From NCBI GenBank assembly GCA_902729315.2, contig LR746270.1:6379221-6443220 (forward strand): a DNA stretch of 64,000 nucleotides, written 5' to 3'. The translations under genes were made by a program, and so were the position numbers. Below are positions 12,859 through 23,545 of the stretch, piece by piece (position 1 is the stretch's first letter; every line of letters starts with the position of its first letter). Source of the DNA: Spirodela intermedia (lineage: Eukaryota > Streptophyta > Magnoliopsida > Alismatales > Araceae). Below the pieces are notes generated by a model. It was given only the letters and a program-made list of their open reading frames with translations. It searched no databases and was not told the origin of the DNA.

Positions 12859-13650
12859 GTATAACCATAAAGCTATCATGGTGAAAGGAATGCTTAGATT
12901 TCTTAGAATAAAGAGCCATTTAATGGCTACGTAGCTTCAAATTCTTAGAATAAAAGATATCCAATGATTGTCAGAGACGAAACGGTCTGAACGCTAAGTG
13001 AGATTCGAGCAAGGGAATATCAATAAATATGTTGAATAAACGGAAAGCCCTCTGTAGTCGGGTCACCAAGAACATCACGAATGATTGAAAAAAATGGTTC
13101 CTTTTCTGTGTGGTTATAAGACCTCTTTTGCTTTGTTTTTACGAAGAACTTTTTATTTGACAAATCCTGGACACAGAGAAACTGGGCTATTGGGCCAGAG
13201 GCCTGTAAAACCGCTCTGTGCCGTCAGGCCAGGAGCATGCCGCATCATGGGGTCGTTACTGGCTTAGGGCGGAGAGGGAGGGAGGGAGGGAGGGAAGGGG
13301 AGAGAGCGAAAGAGACGGAGAGAGAGAGAGAGCGTTCCCCCCGTATTAGTAGGTTTTCCCAGCCCGGATTTTGAAATGCACAGATTCAATGAAAATAAGA
13401 TCTCCGACCTAAACAAAATAGCAACAGAAAGAGCGGCTGGCGACAGGCTTACCATGTAATGGTGGTAGCCGCCGCTGTCACGTCCGCCGTGCTCCAGTCA
13501 CTCATCTTACCTGTTTTTCTACGTCCCCGGGCACGTGAGAAGAGAAAGGAAAAGGAGACGAAGATGACGAGGAAGAGGACGAAGACGATGCAAGGAAGAA
13601 GAGGGGCCAGGGTTTCCCAGAGGAACTTGTGGTTAGAGGGAGGACAGATG

Positions 13651-14103
13651 GAGAGACCTTGTTTATGGATGGAAGGAGCTTGATAGTCAATGGTCGCTTT
13701 CACGGTCTGAATTCTACAGAAGATTTGGGTGCGCTCACGGAACTGACATCTTCCATGAGAGCTTTGTGGTCGTCCATAATAAGACACCGCATAGCGAGGA
13801 ATGAGAGAAAAGACAGAGACCCGGAACATGTCACGGTGTGCATATTTTATTGAAGGAATAATTGGGTGCCTGAATTGTTCTCTCTAGATCTCTCGGAATG
13901 GGTGCAGATAATAATTATAACTTTTGCGGAGTGTGAATTCAGAGGTCGTTGAACATCTTTTTTATTCATAAAGACAACTGTTACCGGACTATCGCAGCAG
14001 AGGTCCCTTCTGCGTGTGTGAACCGTATCCATTCGGCTATCCGGAATACTGGGCCTTCACTCCAACCCAGAGCACGGTGCGGCGACGGTGGAGAACAGTA
14101 GAA
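13651..14103. other. Shared upstream region between divergent GH1 copies
   Basis: This spacer separates the 5' end of pseudogene A (-) from the start of the intact GH1 gene (+), a head-to-head arrangement. The promoter of the intact gene must lie here or in the edge of the copy A remnant. I see no clear TATA box. An in-frame ATG at 14014 exists, but the residues it would add are not signal-peptide-like. Confidence 0.4.
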
Positions 14104-17100
14104 ATGGGTGGTTCCCTCGCCGGACTCCCGGCTCCGGTAGTGGTGGTGGTGGTGGTGGTGCTGCTGCTGCTGCTGCCGCCGCCGCTGTGTTCGTCGTCGC
14201 GGTCTCTCTCGGCCTCCGAGTTCAGCAGGGCTGATTTCCCTCCAGATTTCGTCTTCGGGGCAGGAACCTCCGCTTATCAGGTGAGGAGGGGAGCCACGGA
14301 GGAGCTAAAGCCCCGCCCCGTTGGTGTGATCTTTCCTTATTTGAAGCAATCTTTCTTGCTGCTGGCGAATGAATTGACATCCTGTGTTGATGATGGGGGG
14401 GGGAACCAGGTAGAAGGGGCGGTGAATGAGGATGGGAAGGGCCCTAGCATCTGGGACACCTTCACACACGCAGGTCACTCTTCTTCCCTGCATCGTCTTC
14501 GTCTTTTTCCTCGTCTTCTTTGTCACCTTTTTCTTTCGCCCTTCCACACCTTCTTCCTCTTTTCATATGGCTGAAGACGGAGAACTGCAGGTAAGGTGAT
14601 CGACGGGAGCACGGCGGACGTGACGGCCGACGGCTACCACCATTACAAGGTAAGCCTTTTGCCAGCTTCTCTTTCTGTTGCTATTCGTTTAAGTCGGAGA
14701 TCCTATTTTCTTGGAATATCTGTGCCCTTCAAAATCCGGGCCGGGAAAAATCTACTCCTCTTACGGAGGCGTCTCTCTCTCTCTCTCTCTCGCTCTATCT
14801 CTCGCAATAACAACCCCTCGACTATTCCGCTTCCTTGTGACCAGACCTCCACAGATCGGATTATCTCGACTTAGAGCCGATTTTCTCGACTGCAATTGGG
14901 AGCGAACAGAAAAGGGCCTTTTTCGAGCAGTCTTGACCAAAAAGAACGACTCGAACAAGAAGTGCGCATATTTAAAAATGATGAATGTTTTTCAGCATTT
15001 ATGGGGTTTTTAAGAAATTTTATTCATCGTGGTCACTTCATAATGTTACTCGTAAGTTATAGGAGCCAAATGGGTCGATGAACTGCTTCTTTTTCATGGG
15101 CATGGAAAAGGAACTGGCGTTCTATCCAAAAAGGCTCAGTCGCCTCTTAGCGGTAAAACGATAAGGGTTCAATAAAACCTATCTACCCTGCTGTCTAGCG
15201 ACTTTCTCCCTCTATTTTTTCAGCTTTGTATGCAGATTTACGTCATAAAAGTTTGTGGCAGAATCTATTATCACACGACTCTCATTCTTTTTTTTCAGGG
15301 AGATGTAAAGCTGATGAGTGAAATAGGGTTGGAGGGCTATCGATTCTCCATATCTTGGTCGAGATTGCTCCCTAGTAAGAATCGCTCTTCAATGCCTCGA
15401 ACTAAATGAATCATCGGAAGAGCAGGGAGACTCCTCGTCTTTCTTTCCCCCTTTTTTGTCTTCATAAGTACAATGTGGTTGTGCTTCTTTGTGTAGGTGG
15501 TAGAGGAGTCGTTAACACAAAAGGCGTTGAGTACTACAATAATCTCATTAACGAACTAGTGAACCATGGCAAGGAATCCTTGACAATTTAAATTTCCCGC
15601 TCCTTGTCATATGGAGAATAATACCTGCAACGTTTCATGGAAATTTTCTCACATCTCTTGTGTTCTTCGATATTTCTTCAATAGGGATCCAACCTCATGT
15701 TACTATATATCATCTGGATCTCCCCCAAGCACTCGAGGATGAATATCAAGGGTGGCTCAGTCCAAAGATTGTGTACTCACTATAACCTTTGATTGTTTGA
15801 CTTCGTTTGTTTGATTTTGCCTGTTAACACACTGAGTTGTCCCTGCAGGGACGATTTCGTGGCATATGCAGACTTGTGTTTCAGGGAGTTTGGGGACAGG
15901 GTTTCCTATTGGACCACAATCAATGAAGCAAACATCTTGGCGATCGGTGCTTATGACAATGGGGTACTTGCCCCAGGCAGGTGTTCTTACCCATTTGGGA
16001 TTTTCAATTGTACAGCCGGAAATTCCACAGTGGAGCCGTACATTGCCGAGCATAATGTCCTTTTGGCTCATGCGGCAGCTGCTGAGTTGTACAGAACAAA
16101 ATACCAGGTGCATGGCAGTGTAAAATCTTTCGAAGAGTTTATTTTTCTTTCTGCATCTGAGGACTAGAGGATAATTCTGAGTGATAAATTTTTGTGTTCT
16201 CAATAAACAGGCAATTCAGAAAGGTTCGATAGGGATAAATGTGTACACGTTTGGGTTTTATTCCCGAACAAACACGACAGCTGATCTGGAGGCAACTAGG
16301 AGAGCCATTGACTTCTGGGTCGGCTGGTGAGTAAGCTGCTTCTGCTAGTGGATTTGACTCTTTCCGGTACTCCATTGACTTTGTCTACGGTAGGGTCTTG
16401 GATCCACTCGTCTTTGGGGACTATCCAAAGAGCATGAAGAAGATGGTTGGATCAAAAATTCCATCCATCACAGACAGCCAATCGAAACAGCTAAAGGGCT
16501 CCATTGACTTTATCGCCATAAATTACTACGCTTCTCTGTACGTTTCAAATGATCCTGCTCCTAAAAGAGGCCTTGAGGATTTCAATGGCGATGTGACCGC
16601 TCTCTTTTCAGGTCGTCCTTACATTTCTTCTAGTAAAATAATGTTGCTAAATATGTGGCCTTTTGTTTAGATAGTTTTGGGTTTGATGGTTTAATTACAT
16701 TGCTGCATATCGTTATTGATACCTTCTTATAATTATGATGGTCCAATGCAGTTTCGAAGGATGAAACACCTACTGGATCGGTAAAGACCATATTTGGTTT
16801 CCTTTATTTAATCATTTATCTCTTGGTGAACTAACTTGTGTGATGCCTCTACAATAATAGTTCATTCCGTCTGTCATTCCTATTGATCCAATTGGCTTGG
16901 AGAGTTGTCTTCTATACTTGAAGGATACATACGGCAATCTTCCCGTCTACATCCATGAAAATGGTTAGGCTCATCTTTTACGAATTTTACTTTCTATCTG
17001 CAGCTAAAAAGTGAATTGATGGAATTGTTCTTGTATTATCTGGATCAGGTATTCCAACTGGATACAATGTCACATTGGATGACACGGTTAGAATAAATGC

Positions 17101-17427
17101 AACAAAGAGTTATATAGGAGGAATATTATCTGCAATCAGGTGATTTTCACCCCTTTCAATTTATTCGAAACTTAAACTTGCGTTACCTTACTGACATTAT
17201 GACTGCCTTAAATCAAAATTTTGATCTCTTTTAGGCGTGGTGCAAATACAAGAGGATACTTCATTTGGTCACTCTTGGATGTCTTTGAGTTGTTGACTGG
17301 GTATCAAACGCGATTTGGGCTCTACTTTGTTGACTTCGAGGACAAGAATCGAACGCGAAAACCCAAACTCTCTGCACTTTGGTACAGGGACTTTCTCATG
17401 AAGACAAATGAGTTGAAGGCTATATGA
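14104..17427 (+). CDS. Beta-glucosidase, glycoside hydrolase family 1, BGLU11-like, 13 exons
   Basis: Exons: 14104-14280, 14410-14473, 14591-14649, 15299-15374, 15497-15568, 15685-15772, 15849-16107, 16211-16326, 16394-16611, 16752-16780, 16861-16963, 17049-17139, 17235-17427. They join in phase to 514 aa, and 13 exons is the classical plant GH1 pattern. A hydrophobic signal peptide (residues about 1-36) implies secretion or vacuolar sorting. Family landmarks: [29 protein letters not shown] with acid/base Glu205, YIHENG with nucleophile Glu419, and DVFELLTGY near the aglycone pocket. The acid/base motif is NEA instead of NEP; from memory this occurs in BGLU1-11-type plant enzymes. GH1 enzymes hydrolyse, or in some cases transfer, glucose of phenolic, hormone or defence glucosides; the substrate here is unknown. 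Intron 5 uses a GC donor (G|GCAAGG), the only choice that keeps phase. Start chosen for its signal peptide. Likely functional if that intron splices. Confidence 0.93.
14137..14187 (+). repeat. Trinucleotide repeat coding the signal-peptide core
   Basis: Consecutive runs of GTG (after one GTA), CTG and CCG codons encode eight Val, five Leu and three Pro, then Leu. This forms the hydrophobic core of the GH1 signal peptide, so the core is a coding microsatellite that could vary in length between individuals. Confidence 0.9.
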
Positions 17428-18907
17428 GAAGCAAATTGCAACCGACAATGAATTCACTTGGGCAATTCTGTAAGGGATCACTTAGCTGTATCTGTACTTT
17501 TTCATATTTCAAGAATATCAGGTTGTATTTTATCATATAATGCATTACTATGAAACACAAATTGAGATGTTTGGTTATGTATTTTTATCATTGTCACTCT
17601 TTGTTAATGCCTTCTAGTCTACTATGTTGATAGTTATTCAATCATGTACCTACCTTGTGGCATTGTCTCGTCAATCAATGATGTACAACAATTTTTTTAT
17701 ATGACTCTATTAAAGCATAAATGTTAAATGTTTTGAATTTCAATTTGATTAGTGTGATTTGTGATGCCATTTTTTTCTTGTGATGTGTGCAAGAGGATGC
17801 TTAATAATTTTGTTTCTCACTCAATGCCTCTAGTACTTAACTAAAATAAGTGACCCAAAAGGTATTTCTTAGGTGTAAGTTATCGCTTAGATCAAGAAAG
17901 GGTGGGACTGATCTATAGCTAATCTTTGATTTTGGTCAATGACATGTCGGATGCTTCATTGAAAATAATAATAAAAATCTCGAAATATCAAAGTCACTAG
18001 TAAGTCTTAAACTTAAAATCTGGACAAAAACAAGTCAACAACTTAAGTAAATAAATATCTGAAAAATCATGAAATATTGAAGTCACTTGTGAGTCTTGAA
18101 TTTAAAATCTGGATAGTTACGTATTGGCAACTTATGAGAAGACAACGATGGATCAAATGAGTTTATTTTTTAATCAACTTCAACAATAAATAAACAAATG
18201 AGAAAATAGGGAGCTTTGAAGTATGAAAAAGACAAAGATCATTGATACACATTTTAGACAAAGGAAATATTGTTGAAATTGTGTGACTATTTTTCAAGAC
18301 AAGAAATGACTAAAGAACATTGAAGATTAAGAGGAAAAAGTTTGTGAAGATAAGAAAATGCTCCAATGACTATCCATCACTCTACCATGAGCTTCAACGT
18401 AATTACACAAATGTTACTTCACATCTCCATTCACCATTGATGATTCACAACAATATCTATCAAGCCCCAAGGTCTTTGGGTGGCAAGAGAATAAGTGCTT
18501 GGGCTAAAGTACGAGGTGTTGGTAGCTTAACTATGCCCTTGAAAGGCAAGGTCTCTAAGGAGATATAACTAGTCTATTGAATTAATAATCTTGTGAAAGT
18601 CAATATGTATTTCTAAGAGATAGAAAACTCTAGTATTAAGGATGCTTTAGGACTAAAAGTAACCAAGTGAGGGGTTAACTAGTATAAAAAACTTGTGTCC
18701 TTGGTAGTGAGAAGATTATTGCAATAAAACTTAGATTGAGAAAGAGAAAACCTTGAGAGAATGTACATTGAGAAAGAAAGAGTTGTAAGAAAACCTATGT
18801 GAGCACATACACTAATAGAAAAAAATGAGAAATGACAAAAGTCATAGAAAATCAATTCACTCTCCCTCTTCATGTTTCACCAAGCCTTTGTTGAACTTAC
18901 AAAAAGC
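17428..18907. other. GH1 3' region and AT-rich spacer
   Basis: The first 150-250 bases should be the GH1 3' UTR. From 17980 to 18120 a phrase of about 50 bases ('gaaatat...aaagtcact...gtcttaaacttaaaatctgga') is repeated with changes about 90 bases apart. A frame at 18320-18568 (82 codons) resembles no family I know and may be old retrotransposon gag sequence. Nothing else supported. Confidence 0.45.
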
Positions 18908-19275
18908 TTATTTAAGGATGATAAGAGTCGTATTAATTTCATTTGGTATTGATATATCAAATACTTGAAAATCTATATGAAAGTAACATCTTTTTTCATG
19001 AACAACTACATCCTCGAGTAAACCCCTAAATGTCTTTATTGACCTATCTACTAACTCTAGGATCAATTGTGATGATTTCAACTGTGTCATATTAAATTGT
19101 GTATAGAAGTAGGTAAAAGGTTAATATTAGCACCTTGGTCAAGTAAGGTATAGTTAAAAGTTATACTTCCTAAGTGGAATGAAATCGATGGGGCTATTGG
19201 ATCTTTAAAGCCATTTCTCCTATCATGTATTACCTTGTGGACATTATTTTCTCTTACTCCTTTCTTCCACTGCAA
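18908..19275 (-). mobile_element. Ty3/gypsy protease remnant
   Basis: Two minus-strand frames that nearly join read 'NYTLLDQGANINLLPTSIHNL' and then, further on, 'LELVDRSIKTFRGLLEDVVV' followed by 'FHIDFQVFDI' and 'TTLIILK'. Order and content match the aspartic protease of plant Ty3/gypsy elements, where the active-site part reads D-x-G-A-x-x-N-L-L-P and is followed by L-x-L-A-D-R-S and an E-D-V-L-V block. Only a short piece survives, with a frame change between the halves. Confidence 0.75.
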
Positions 19276-19572
19276 TACCAGCCCTCATTCCACACCCACT
19301 ATCCCAACATCGTGGGTTTGAACTTATTATTAGAGATTCAAAATATTATTTTAAATACCATTACCTAATAAAAGAAATCATACTAATACCATATAAAGCA
19401 TATTATAAACTAGGCTAAGCTAGAAAATTCTCCATTTAACCACTCAACTATCTCCTCAAAAAATATCTTTGTTGTAACATGTAGATTTTCTTCAAACACA
19501 AGTTACTACATTAGAGATTGCTAAATGTTTTGTTCCCTAGCATTGAATATAGTGGAGGTGTCACACGCACAC

Positions 19573-19575
<3 letters not shown>

Positions 19576-19639
<64 letters not shown>
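19576..19639. repeat. (GA)n microsatellite
   Basis: Perfect GA tract of about 64 bases in the spacer between the gypsy remnant and GH1 pseudogene B. Confidence 0.95.
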
Positions 19640-19644
<5 letters not shown>

Positions 19645-20371
19645 TTAGTACCATTTAAAGCTAGGAGACGAAACCATCACTAAATTAAGACATGACACGA
19701 AACCAAAGTCTTCGTATCATTTTCATTACGGGCCACATGTTGTTCCATTGCTATTGTTTGGACTGTAACATTTTTTTCATTATTATGTGAAACAGGTGTC
19801 GAACATATTTAATTCAGTCCTTAATATCCCGTTATACATCTACAGAGTAAACAAAATTCTCTACACCCTACACGCATCGTATCCCCTAAATGATAAAAAT
19901 AGGGCAGTTTTTCTTTCTTGAGATAATGTTGACCTGAACTTTATCTACCATGTTATTCAGGTTTTGATTGCTCTTGCTGGTTGAGCATAGCATTGAGAAA
20001 TAGTGATGGTGATGATGAACTTCGAGCATTCAGGCAGCTAAACCTCCATTACAATCACATAACTAGTCAATGTGATCACATTCTATCCTTCAAGGCCTTG
20101 CTGAGAATACAATCTCATCGTATTAAGATTGTGGGAAAAAAGGGCCTCCATGCCATACATATGTCTAACAATTGAAGTTAAAAACCTTGAACTGATAATC
20201 TGAATCTCGAAAACAATAGTAACAATCAAGTAATTAATTGTGATGCTTGTACTAAGAACATACAGTTGCAGTTTAGAAACGTAACAAGCAACTGGATTCG
20301 GTTTATTGTGAAGCGATTTATTGTGAAGCTGTTACGAAGAAAGCCATCCGGTTGCTGGTTGCGGTGCAGCT

Positions 20372-22683
20372 TTAGAAAGCCATCACGTCCTGAATCTTCT
20401 TGAGAAATTCTCTGTACCAGAGTGCAGAAAGCTTCGATTGGCGCCTTCGGTTCTCGTCGTCCAAGAATGACCAGACAAAGTACCCTCTAGCATTCGATCC
20501 ATTCCTGAAACAGCCGGATATTTGGAAGACAAACACGTTAAGACTTTTACAATGACTCGAACAAGTTCATATCATATCTAGAAGCTTCGACGTAGATTAC
20601 GAGGGACAGACTCACCTAATTGCAGATAGCGGTGCATCGATCTAACTATTAATTGCATTAATCCGTTCAGTGTCATTAAACGTCACAGCATTATATGGAG
20701 TTCCAAAACCTGATGCAAAGGACAAGAGGAAAAATATCTATTACCAGTATCCATTTGCAGGGGAATCGTTGATATTAGGTTGCAATAGATATAGAAAGCA
20801 AACCATTCTCATGAATGTAGATGGGTAGGCTTCCATATTTGCTCTTCAAGCACAGTAGAAAACTCTCCAAGCCAGTAGGATCAACAGGAAGGGAACCAGG
20901 AACAAGCAGCTACAGAACAATCAAGCACCTCAGCTCACCAGGCGACAAAACCACAAAATAAAAGTAGTTAAAGAAAGTCTCTACCTCTTTACTCGGTCCA
21001 GTATCCATTGAAACTGTAATCGATCATTGCAATAGGAAGAAGATATCAAAATAAAAAAAGGTGGCGTTAGATGGAGTTAGATAGATAATCAAGCCATCAG
21101 ACTCGATGCTAGTACGAATAAAGTCAGAAAGAACTTATTTTTCCCCCATTATTTCACCCTTGTTCCTCCAAAGCTACCCACATACTAACTACGATTTAAA
21201 TTACAGGAACCGCATACATAAGCTATAAACATGTGTTCCGATACCTACGGAGTTTATTTGGATTTTAAACTGAATACCATTCGGCAATAAGGAACACAAT
21301 CGGTTTAGTTAATTGCATGACATGGATTTCTTTCCCCCTTAGTAGATGACCACCCAAATATAGGAGAGAGCGCATGTAAGGACAACCTAAAAGTGAAGCC
21401 GACATATCGCCATAGAAATTATTGGCACCTGTCTGATCTGTCTTAGGATTATCTAAAGCATACAAAGATGAATAGTGATTAATCCCAAGAAAACCAATGG
21501 AGCCCTTCAGTTGTTTGGATTGGCTCTTTGTGAAAGATGGCAATAAGGTAGTTCCCAAATAGAAGAGGGTTCAAAACCCTGCCATTGATGGTTAAGTGAA
21601 TGAGAATAAGTAATCTGAAGAGGAAATGCACTTGTAAAACACAAAACAAGTAGTGAAAAACTAACAAGAGTGTTGAGTACTAGAAAGCGAAAACAAATTG
21701 CTTACTAACCACCCGAACAGGAAGTCAAATACCCTTTGGGCTGCCTCTAGATCTACTGTTGAGTTTGTAAGTGGATAAATTCCAGGGGTCCATAGATTAA
21801 CCCCAATAAAACCTTTCTGAGTTGCCTACACCATCAAACCAAAAAATAGAGGTGAACCTTGTAGAAACTAAGATCAAGGAACATGAAACTCTTGATTTGT
21901 CTCTAGTTGGGGTATACCTGGTACTTTGTTCTGTACAACTCAACAACACTTGCGTGAGCCAAAACAATGTTGTGCATGACAATGTAGGGTTCCACTGTAG
22001 AATTTCCAGACGTACAATTCCTGAGCCCGAATGGGTAAGAGCACCTATTAGGGGGCAATATCCCCTGGTCATACGAGCCAAGCGTGAAAATGTTTGGCTC
22101 ATTAAGTGTGGTCCAGTGTGAAATCCGATCACCAAATTCTTGGAAACAAATGTTCGCATATGCTAAAAAATCATCACTGCAATGAAATATCATCACTTTT
22201 AGAAGACGAAAAAACTAAAGGAGGCAACAAATGCAAGGTTTCTTGAAATACATGAACTTGGGACTCAACCAGCGTCCATACTCATCCTGAAGCACTTGGG
22301 GGAGATCAAGGTGATACAAGGTAGCATGTGGTTGGATCCCTGTTGAACCAATGAGAAACACCTGTGATGATTCCGAAAGCGTGTACACATCATTTTTCAC
22401 CCGATTGAAAAAATAGGAAACTTTTACAATCTGGTTACCGTGCTTGACTAGTTCATTGATAAGATTATTATGGTACTTGATCCCTTTTTGGTTGATGGCT
22501 CCTCTGCCATCTACAAAAGTGGAAAACTCATATCGGTGAAAAGAAGCAAGAGGAAGGAAAATTTGATTTATTCGTCTACCTGAATAGAATGGGCGAAAAT
22601 TTCTTACTTGGAAGAAGTCTTGCCCAAGAGATGGAAAATCTTTAGCCCTCCAGCCCAATTTCGCTCATAAACTTTACATCTTC
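20372..22683 (-). pseudogene. GH1 beta-glucosidase pseudogene (copy B)
   Basis: Exons on the minus strand: exon 4 22683-22608, exon 5 about 22515-22445, exon 6 22339-22252, exon 7 22176-21918, exon 8 21825-21710, exon 9 21578-21387, exon 11 about 20905-20804, exon 12 20709-20616, exon 13 20504-20372. Exons 4, 6, 7 and 8 have exactly the lengths of the intact copy (76, 88, 259, 116). Exon 7 is complete with TLNEPN and exon 11 keeps YIHENG. Lesions: TAA in exon 4 where Tyr of GYRFSISW is expected, a 26-nt net deletion and frameshift in exon 9, TAG in exon 12, and an in-frame loss of 60 nt (20 codons from VFELL to the VDF block) in exon 13. Exons 1-3 and 10 were not found. Younger-looking than copy A, but not able to make an enzyme. 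Confidence 0.92.
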
Positions 22684-22909
22684 CTATAGAAGAATAAGTT
22701 TAAGGTCACGAATCCAAGTATTAAAACTATCATGTTAGGGTTTCAAAACATCAACATGATTTATTTTATGTTATTTAAAATTTCTTTCATAAATGTCTTC
22801 AGTGGGTACACTTAAAAATTATGAATCACATAACTTGCACTTAAAAGATTTTGAGAGGGAGAGGGTGTGCTTATTCTAGTGTTTTTCAATGTCGTTTTTC
22901 TTGGGATAC

Positions 22910-22911
<2 letters not shown>

Positions 22912-23003
<92 letters not shown>
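22912..23003. repeat. Compound (GT)n(GA)n microsatellite
   Basis: About 37 bases of GT followed directly by about 54 bases of GA, in the 5' flank of pseudogene B. Open frames across it are repeat artefacts. Confidence 0.95.
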
Positions 23004-23007
<4 letters not shown>

Positions 23008-23129
23008 ATCTCAATCATGGTGCTTTCTTTGAGAAATTTTACTTTATTCCTGTTTAAAGCACCATTCATCATCAGACCTCGAATGAAACTTGAAGAATCT
23101 TCATAAGCTCTTTTCATTGACCCATCAAA

Positions 23130-23545
23130 ACATTCATTTTGACAATCGGTGGGACTTGGGTTGCATACCCTTCATATTTTTAGCTATTCAGCATAATTAT
23201 AAGCATAATTTTTTTAATTTGGATCAACCTATTTAGGTCATGTTATACTTGAATAATTTTGCACAGAGACCTTTCTATTTAAGATCACACCCATTGATAA
23301 AAGTTTTCACATCAGGAATCAAAATAAATAAATTAACGAACTACTAGTTCAGCTAGTCACTAGGGAGTCCAAGAATCATCTGTTCATATTCTCTTAATTA
23401 AGAAAGGAAATTAAGTGAAGTCACTTGTTTCCATTTAAGATCCCTTTTGACACTAAAGGTTTTCACTTGAAGCATCCGAAATAAAATATTTCGAAACTAC
23501 TACAACGGCTAGTCACATGGGCTTCCAAGAATCATCGCTCCCGCC
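23130..23545. repeat. Upstream segment shared with pseudogene A, with internal duplication
   Basis: 23150-23390 aligns with 11930-12170 (see copy A). Its last part ('cacaccc...aaaagttttcaca...ctactagttcagctagtcac...tccaagaatcatc', 23286-23385) is repeated with changes at 23440-23540 ('aaaggttttcact...ctactacaacggctagtcac...tccaagaatcatc'), a local duplication about 155 bases apart. Confidence 0.7.

Larger units (their letters stand above)
9541..13650 (-). pseudogene. GH1 beta-glucosidase pseudogene (copy A)
   Basis: Minus-strand exons match the intact GH1 gene at 14.1-17.4 kb. Approximate remnants: exons 2-3 at 13625-13440, exon 4 at 11750-11672, exon 5 at 11562-11488, exon 6 at 11390-11290, exon 7 at 11215-10966, exon 8 at 10845-10758, exon 9 at 10654-10434 (still open, RVLNPLLFGDYP onwards), exon 11 at 10140-10038, exon 12 at 9893-9838, exon 13 from 9725. 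Exon 1 was not found. Lesions: frameshifts in exons 3, 4 and 6, a stop in exon 5 (GGA to TGA in GRG), a 2-nt insertion and lost donor GT at the end of exon 7, stops in exons 8 and 11, and loss of most of exon 12. The acid/base motif is still INEPN and the nucleophile motif IQENG. A family beta-glucosidase would hydrolyse beta-glucosides in vacuole, plastid or apoplast; this copy cannot. Confidence 0.88.

Noticed and set aside
12560-12934. Open frames of about 80-124 codons with Tyr-Leu-Ser-Ile repeats
   Set aside because: They exist only because the TCTA/TCTG repeat lacks stops in all three frames; there is no domain and the same pattern occurs in several frames.
13449-13829. Minus-strand 126-codon frame
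   Set aside because: Part of it is the exon 2-3 region and intron of GH1 pseudogene A; the rest is not GH1 and does not give a plausible protein.
14014-14103. Upstream in-frame ATG for the GH1 gene
   Set aside because: It would place a Pro/Trp/Arg-rich segment before the hydrophobic core and spoil the signal peptide; the ATG at 14104 gives a standard signal.
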